Below, one piece after another: positions 5,748 through 8,961 of a stretch of 8,961 nucleotides of DNA. Location of the stretch: NCBI GenBank assembly GCA_947631715.1, contig CANRMK010000084.1:1-8961 (forward strand). The letters are read 5' to 3'. The notes under the pieces were generated by a model that saw only the letters and a program-made list of their open reading frames with translations, ran no database searches and was not told the DNA's origin. Position 1 is the stretch's first letter. Every line of letters begins with the position of its first letter. Both the position numbers and the translations under genes were made by a program. The stretch is from an uncultured Acetatifactor sp. Lineage in GTDB: Bacteria; Bacillota; Clostridia; Lachnospirales; Lachnospiraceae.

Positions 5748-6959
5748 ATGAATGCAGTAGGCATTGATATTTCAAAAGGGAAGAGCATGGTGGCCGTTCT
5801 TCACTCCTCCGGGCAGGTTCTCCTGTCACCCTTTGAGGTACACCATACTTCCGCAGAGATTACCAGTCTGATCCATACTCTGTCAAATCTGGACGGCGAT
5901 ACCAAGATTGTCATGGAATACACAGGCCGGTATTATGAGCCTATTGCGTCCCGGCTTTCAGCCTCCGGCCTGTTCGTATCCATTGTAAACCCGAGACTGA
6001 TCCGAGGCTTCGGGAACAATTCCTTGCGCAGGGTAAAAACGGACAAAGCGGACGCAGTCAAAATAGCGCGTTATACTCTCAGCAACTGGAATACCCTTAC
6101 TCCTTACAGTTCCGTGGATGAACTGCGCAGCCAGTTAAAGATCATGAACCGGCAGTTCGACTTTTACATGAAACAGAAAATAACGCTGAAAAACAATCTT
6201 GTCTCTCTCCTGGACCAGACCTTTCCCGGGGTAAACGGCTTCTTTGACAGCCCTGCACGCAGCGATGGGAGCCAAAAATGGGTGGATTTCGCATCTACCT
6301 ACTGGCACGCAGACTGCGTAAGAGGCATGTCGCTTTCCTCGTTCACCGAACATTACTGTAAATGGTGCAAAAAACATGCCTACCGTTTTCAGGAAGAAAA
6401 GGCCGCCAAAATATATGATGCCTCAAAAAATCTTATCACAGTCTTTCCGAAAGACACCATGACGAAAATGTTCATCCGGCAGGCTATCGAGCAGTTAAAT
6501 TCCTCTTCTCGGATCGTGGAACTGCTCCGAGACTGTATGAATGATATGGCATCAAGACTGCCGGAATATCCGGTCGTTATGGAAATGCGCGGCGTCGGCC
6601 CCTCATTGGGGCCCCAGCTCATGGCCGAGATCGGCGATGTACGCCGTTTTTCCCACAAGAATGCGCTGACGGCTTTTGCAGGCGTGGACCCGGGAGCCAA
6701 CCAATCCGGCGCCTATGAACAGCAGAGCGTCCGCACTTCAAAGCGCGGTTCCTCGCAGCTGCGAAAAACGCTTTTTCAGGTGATGGACGTTCTGATCAAG
6801 ACCTGTCCAAAAAATGATCCTGTTTATGACTTTATGGACAGGAAACGGACAGAGGGAAAATCCTATTATGTATACATGACGGCAGGAGCCAACAAATTCC
6901 TGCGCATCTATTACGGACGGGTCAGGGAATATATGGCTTCTCTCCCGCCGGAAACATAA
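5748..6959 (+). CDS. IS110-family DEDD recombinase (transposase)
   Basis: The 403-residue product is a complete IS110-type recombinase. Its N-terminal RuvC-like domain carries D7 (VGIDISK), E57 (VMEYTG), D99 and D102 (KTDKADA), the DEDD tetrad with family spacing. A long helical middle region (about 120-265) follows. The C-terminal Transposase_20 domain has the helix-hairpin-helix-like MRGVGPSLGPQLMAEIGDVRRF stretch (280-301) and AFAGVDPGANQSG, where Ser320 is the likely nucleophilic serine. In this family the enzyme, guided by a bridge RNA, recombines the element's joined ends with a target. It is longer than the well-studied IS621 enzyme (326 residues), mostly in the middle region. AAAGGAG at 5731-5737 supports the ATG at 5748. 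No frameshift or missing catalytic residue is seen, so the element may be active. Confidence 0.95.
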   Translation: MNAVGIDISKGKSMVAVLHSSGQVLLSPFEVHHTSAEITSLIHTLSNLDGDTKIVMEYTGRYYEPIASRLSASGLFVSIVNPRLIRGFGNNSLRRVKTDKADAVKIARYTLSNWNTLTPYSSVDELRSQLKIMNRQFDFYMKQKITLKNNLVSLLDQTFPGVNGFFDSPARSDGSQKWVDFASTYWHADCVRGMSLSSFTEHYCKWCKKHAYRFQEEKAAKIYDASKNLITVFPKDTMTKMFIRQAIEQLNSSSRIVELLRDCMNDMASRLPEYPVVMEMRGVGPSLGPQLMAEIGDVRRFSHKNALTAFAGVDPGANQSGAYEQQSVRTSKRGSSQLRKTLFQVMDVLIKTCPKNDPVYDFMDRKRTEGKSYYVYMTAGANKFLRIYYGRVREYMASLPPET

Positions 6960-6991
6960 CAGTTCTCTCTTACAGATAAGTCTGTATGCCC
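6950..6991 (+). repeat. IS110 right end / hydrolase gene end, second copy of the 42-base repeat
   Basis: This segment is repeated at 1509-1550 with one mismatch. It runs from the last codons of the recombinase across its stop into the 3' end of the convergent hydrolase gene. It contains the palindrome TACAGATAAGTCTGTA (6971-6986; the other copy is at 1530-1545). If all 42 bases belong to the IS, the last hydrolase codons were supplied by the element. If the IS ends at 6970, the copy at 1530-1550 comes from a hydrolase gene end. Confidence 0.8.
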
Positions 6992-8961
6992 TCCGCCTCC
7001 ACTACCCAGTCTTCCGGGAAGCCCGGCGCAGGGCGCTCACACCCCTCAAACCCCGCCGCCATCATGGGCAGCGCCAGGAGCAGGGAACCGTTTCCGGGCA
7101 GATACAAAGGCAGGTCCTTTCTAAGCCGCTGCCTGTTGTTGCCGCTTGCCACATACTCGTTTTTCGGAGTATCCTTTAACAGGATCTCCAGAGCCGTCTC
7201 GGGCCTGCCAAGCCTTGTGGCCGTCATTGCCATGACCGCGAAATCCCAGCCCCACAGAGAGGCGTACTGCCACTCCTTGAGCACTCTGTCCAGAGTCCGC
7301 TCCATGGTCGCCCGGTCCAGCCTGTCCCCGGGCAGCATTCCCATAGCCATCAGCATGGAGGGGTGGTCTATATGGAATGTGGCAAAGGTATCGGGACAGT
7401 TATCATGGGCCAGATATACACCGTCTGCGGATGCCGGCAGCGCCATATGTTCTGCCGTCTCCTCCCAGGCGGGATCGTAATCCCGGCCCAGGCGCTTTGC
7501 CCAGTCCACAGCGATCTTTAAAGTATAGCTCCAGTACACTACCTCAAAGGCGGGATTCTTAGTGATCTCCGGCTTATGGCACTCCTGCACGGGAATCACG
7601 GGAGACACCAGTTCATAGACTCCTCTTTCTTCATTATAGACGGCGATATCCACCATAAATTCCGCCGTTTCCTCTATTAAGCTCCAGTATTTCTCCAGGA
7701 ATTCCCGTTCCGGCTTCTCCCGGTAGGCCAGCTCCAGCATCAGGATAATATGCGGCTGCTGCCACACTAATAAAGGCGCGATCTTAGAGGGGCTGTCGAT
7801 TCCGTCCCCGGCGATCATCTTGGGCCATCTGGCCCCCTTGTAGCCGTTGCGTGCGGCGTTTTCCCTGGCCTGGGGCAGATGCTCCAGATACCAGGGCAGA
7901 CTGCGCTTCAGCAGGTATCCCCTGCCCCAGAGAGGGGACCATGCGCAGTGCCACAGATACATTTCCAGGTGCATTTTCCCGTACCAGCTGTTACAGGTAA
8001 GGCCCGTCTCCTGAGGTGGCATGGAGCCGGAAGAGTTCACCGCCATCAGATACAGGGAAAGGATCTCCCGCCTCTCTAACTCCGCCGCTCTCGGGTCGGG
8101 ACTGTCGTGAAGCTTTATGATGCCGCCCTCCTCCCAGAACCGCTTCCAGAAGCGGATACAGTTTTCCCTTACCTGCTCCCCTCCCGGCAGGGTCTTACGC
8201 ATTTCCGGGCTGACCCCCAGGATCATGTCAAGACTCTCCCCGGACGCTTTCAGTCCGATCTTATGGTGAGCCGTGTCCGGAGCAATCTCGCCGTCCGTCT
8301 CCACTGCCGCATAATAGGCGTCGCTGTCCAGAGTCCGCTTCACAGTAAGCTTTTTTTCCGTCCTGTCGATGATCTCCGTACTGTGGCGGTCCTCCTTTTC
8401 AAAGTCCGCTCCGCTCTTGTCCGGGGAACCGTACGGAAACGCCAGGAGCACGCTTAATCTTCCCTGCTTTAGAAGCTCCGACTGCGCCCTGACAAAAAGA
8501 GTGTCGCTTTCACTGTCCACCATAGTTTCCACCAGACAGTCGCACTCTGCCAGCCGGAACCGGCTCGTCAGGATTCCCCTGTAGAGATCCAGCTCCTGGC
8601 GGATCTGTGTGATCTCGTCCTCCGCGATCTCCCTGCCGTCCAAAAGAAATGCCGCCCTGGCCAGGTTCAGCCTGTGGGGATTCTGGCGCAGCCAGTGGTA
8701 TACCTCCTCGTTGCCGGTCTTGGCTTCTTTCGGATAATATACGGTCCTGCCCTGATACTGATACTCCGTCATGACCAGGTCCTTTAAGGTATAACGCCCC
8801 CCTGTCTTCTCCACAGGCTGCGTATGCCACCCCCACTGGGACATAGTGCAGAGCGGAAGCTCCGCCTCCTTATACTCCTTATAGAGGCTCTGAAGCCCCG
8901 TCACATCCGCCGTAAAGGCGAACTCCCCGTTTCCCACCGTAAGAGGTGAGGTCTTGTCCAC
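6970..8961 (-). CDS. (alpha/alpha)6-barrel glycoside hydrolase, GH65/GH95-like (5' end outside window)
   Basis: 663 residues are visible and the frame is still open at the window edge, so the first residue shown (a GTG) is probably not the true start. The N-terminal half (residues 1-270) opens SPLTVGNGEFAFTADVTGLQ and looks like a beta-sandwich domain. Residues 285-640 look like a six-hairpin barrel with SWYGKMHLEMYLWH (325-338), GYKGARWPKMIAGDG (373-387), LLVWQQPH (397-404) and YLPGNGSLLLALPMMAAG (620-637). These patterns resemble clan GH-L and GH95-type hydrolases, but I cannot name family or substrate. Likely role: cleaving an oligosaccharide imported by the neighbouring transporter. The stop lies inside the 42-base repeat shared with 1509-1550, so the last few residues (about IQTYL) may come from the IS end. 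The N-terminus is not visible, so a signal peptide cannot be excluded. Confidence 0.75.
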   Translation of the reverse strand: MDKTSPLTVGNGEFAFTADVTGLQSLYKEYKEAELPLCTMSQWGWHTQPVEKTGGRYTLKDLVMTEYQYQGRTVYYPKEAKTGNEEVYHWLRQNPHRLNLARAAFLLDGREIAEDEITQIRQELDLYRGILTSRFRLAECDCLVETMVDSESDTLFVRAQSELLKQGRLSVLLAFPYGSPDKSGADFEKEDRHSTEIIDRTEKKLTVKRTLDSDAYYAAVETDGEIAPDTAHHKIGLKASGESLDMILGVSPEMRKTLPGGEQVRENCIRFWKRFWEEGGIIKLHDSPDPRAAELERREILSLYLMAVNSSGSMPPQETGLTCNSWYGKMHLEMYLWHCAWSPLWGRGYLLKRSLPWYLEHLPQARENAARNGYKGARWPKMIAGDGIDSPSKIAPLLVWQQPHIILMLELAYREKPEREFLEKYWSLIEETAEFMVDIAVYNEERGVYELVSPVIPVQECHKPEITKNPAFEVVYWSYTLKIAVDWAKRLGRDYDPAWEETAEHMALPASADGVYLAHDNCPDTFATFHIDHPSMLMAMGMLPGDRLDRATMERTLDRVLKEWQYASLWGWDFAVMAMTATRLGRPETALEILLKDTPKNEYVASGNNRQRLRKDLPLYLPGNGSLLLALPMMAAGFEGCERPAPGFPEDWVVEAEGIQTYL

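Larger units (their letters stand above)
5475..6991 (+). mobile_element. IS110-group insertion sequence (boundaries approximate)
   Basis: The element comprises a long noncoding left end, an intact DEDD recombinase (5748-6959) and a very short right end. That is the IS110-group layout, as opposed to IS1111, whose long noncoding end lies downstream. No terminal inverted repeats are visible, as expected. The left boundary is uncertain, anywhere from 5398 to about 5500. I placed it after the hairpin at 5428-5469, on the view that this hairpin belonged to the flanking genes. The right boundary lies between 6970 (a CT core at 6969-6970) and 6991, where similarity to the 1509-1550 copy stops. Comparison with other copies or an empty site is needed for exact ends. 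Confidence 0.82.

Noticed and set aside
5506..5751. 81-codon plus-strand frame ending in an ATGA overlap with the recombinase start
   Set aside because: GTG start, no recognisable domain, and it covers the hairpin-rich left end where the IS110 bridge RNA is expected. Kept as a possible refutation of the RNA if conserved as a protein.
6986..8584. Plus-strand frames antisense to the hydrolase
   Set aside because: Low-complexity Pro/Ser/Arg-rich shadows in the GC-rich hydrolase gene; the minus frame is continuous and motif-rich.

Overview
This window looks like a sugar-uptake locus from an anaerobic gut-type member of the Bacillota. Lachnospiraceae (Clostridia) is the best guess. The clues are strong Shine-Dalgarno sites (GGAGG), AT-rich intergenic DNA around moderately GC-rich genes, a CcpA/LacI-like operator, and an LplA/LplB/YtcP-type carbohydrate ABC importer with a Ser/Ala-rich lipoprotein linker. 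The taxonomic call is inference.

Layout. From 1 to 1079 (minus) lies the N-terminal 359 codons of a solute-binding lipoprotein. A 582-base divergent intergenic region follows (1080-1661). It holds a good minus-strand promoter, a cre-like palindrome, a 42-base copy of the right end of the IS element found later in the window, and a tandemly repeated leader. From 1662 to 3464 (plus) is a second, paralogous solute-binding lipoprotein. A strong hairpin-plus-T-tract (3500-3535) separates it from two permease genes (3559-4461 and 4477-5397). These three genes form an importer operon with no ATPase gene in view.

An IS110-group element follows. It has a structured, apparently noncoding left end (about 5475-5747) that is a candidate bridge RNA, an intact 403-residue DEDD recombinase (5748-6959) and a short right end. 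Converging on it is a large partial (alpha/alpha)6-barrel glycoside hydrolase gene (6970-8961, minus), whose stop codon lies within the 42-base segment shared with the intergenic copy.

How the genes may work together. The lipoproteins probably capture oligosaccharides, the two permeases import them using an ATPase encoded elsewhere, and the hydrolase may cleave the imported sugar. The IS110 element sits between the operon and the hydrolase gene. A hairpin at 5428-5469 reads as a rho-independent terminator on the minus strand, so it may be the hydrolase gene's old terminator, now cut off from it.

The points most worth following up are: the leader repeats with a conserved mini-ORF in front of both lipoprotein genes; the IS end copy in the divergent promoter region; the candidate bridge RNA, including a possible donor-guide match; and the large inverted repeat formed by the two lipoprotein gene starts, which flanks the only good promoter.
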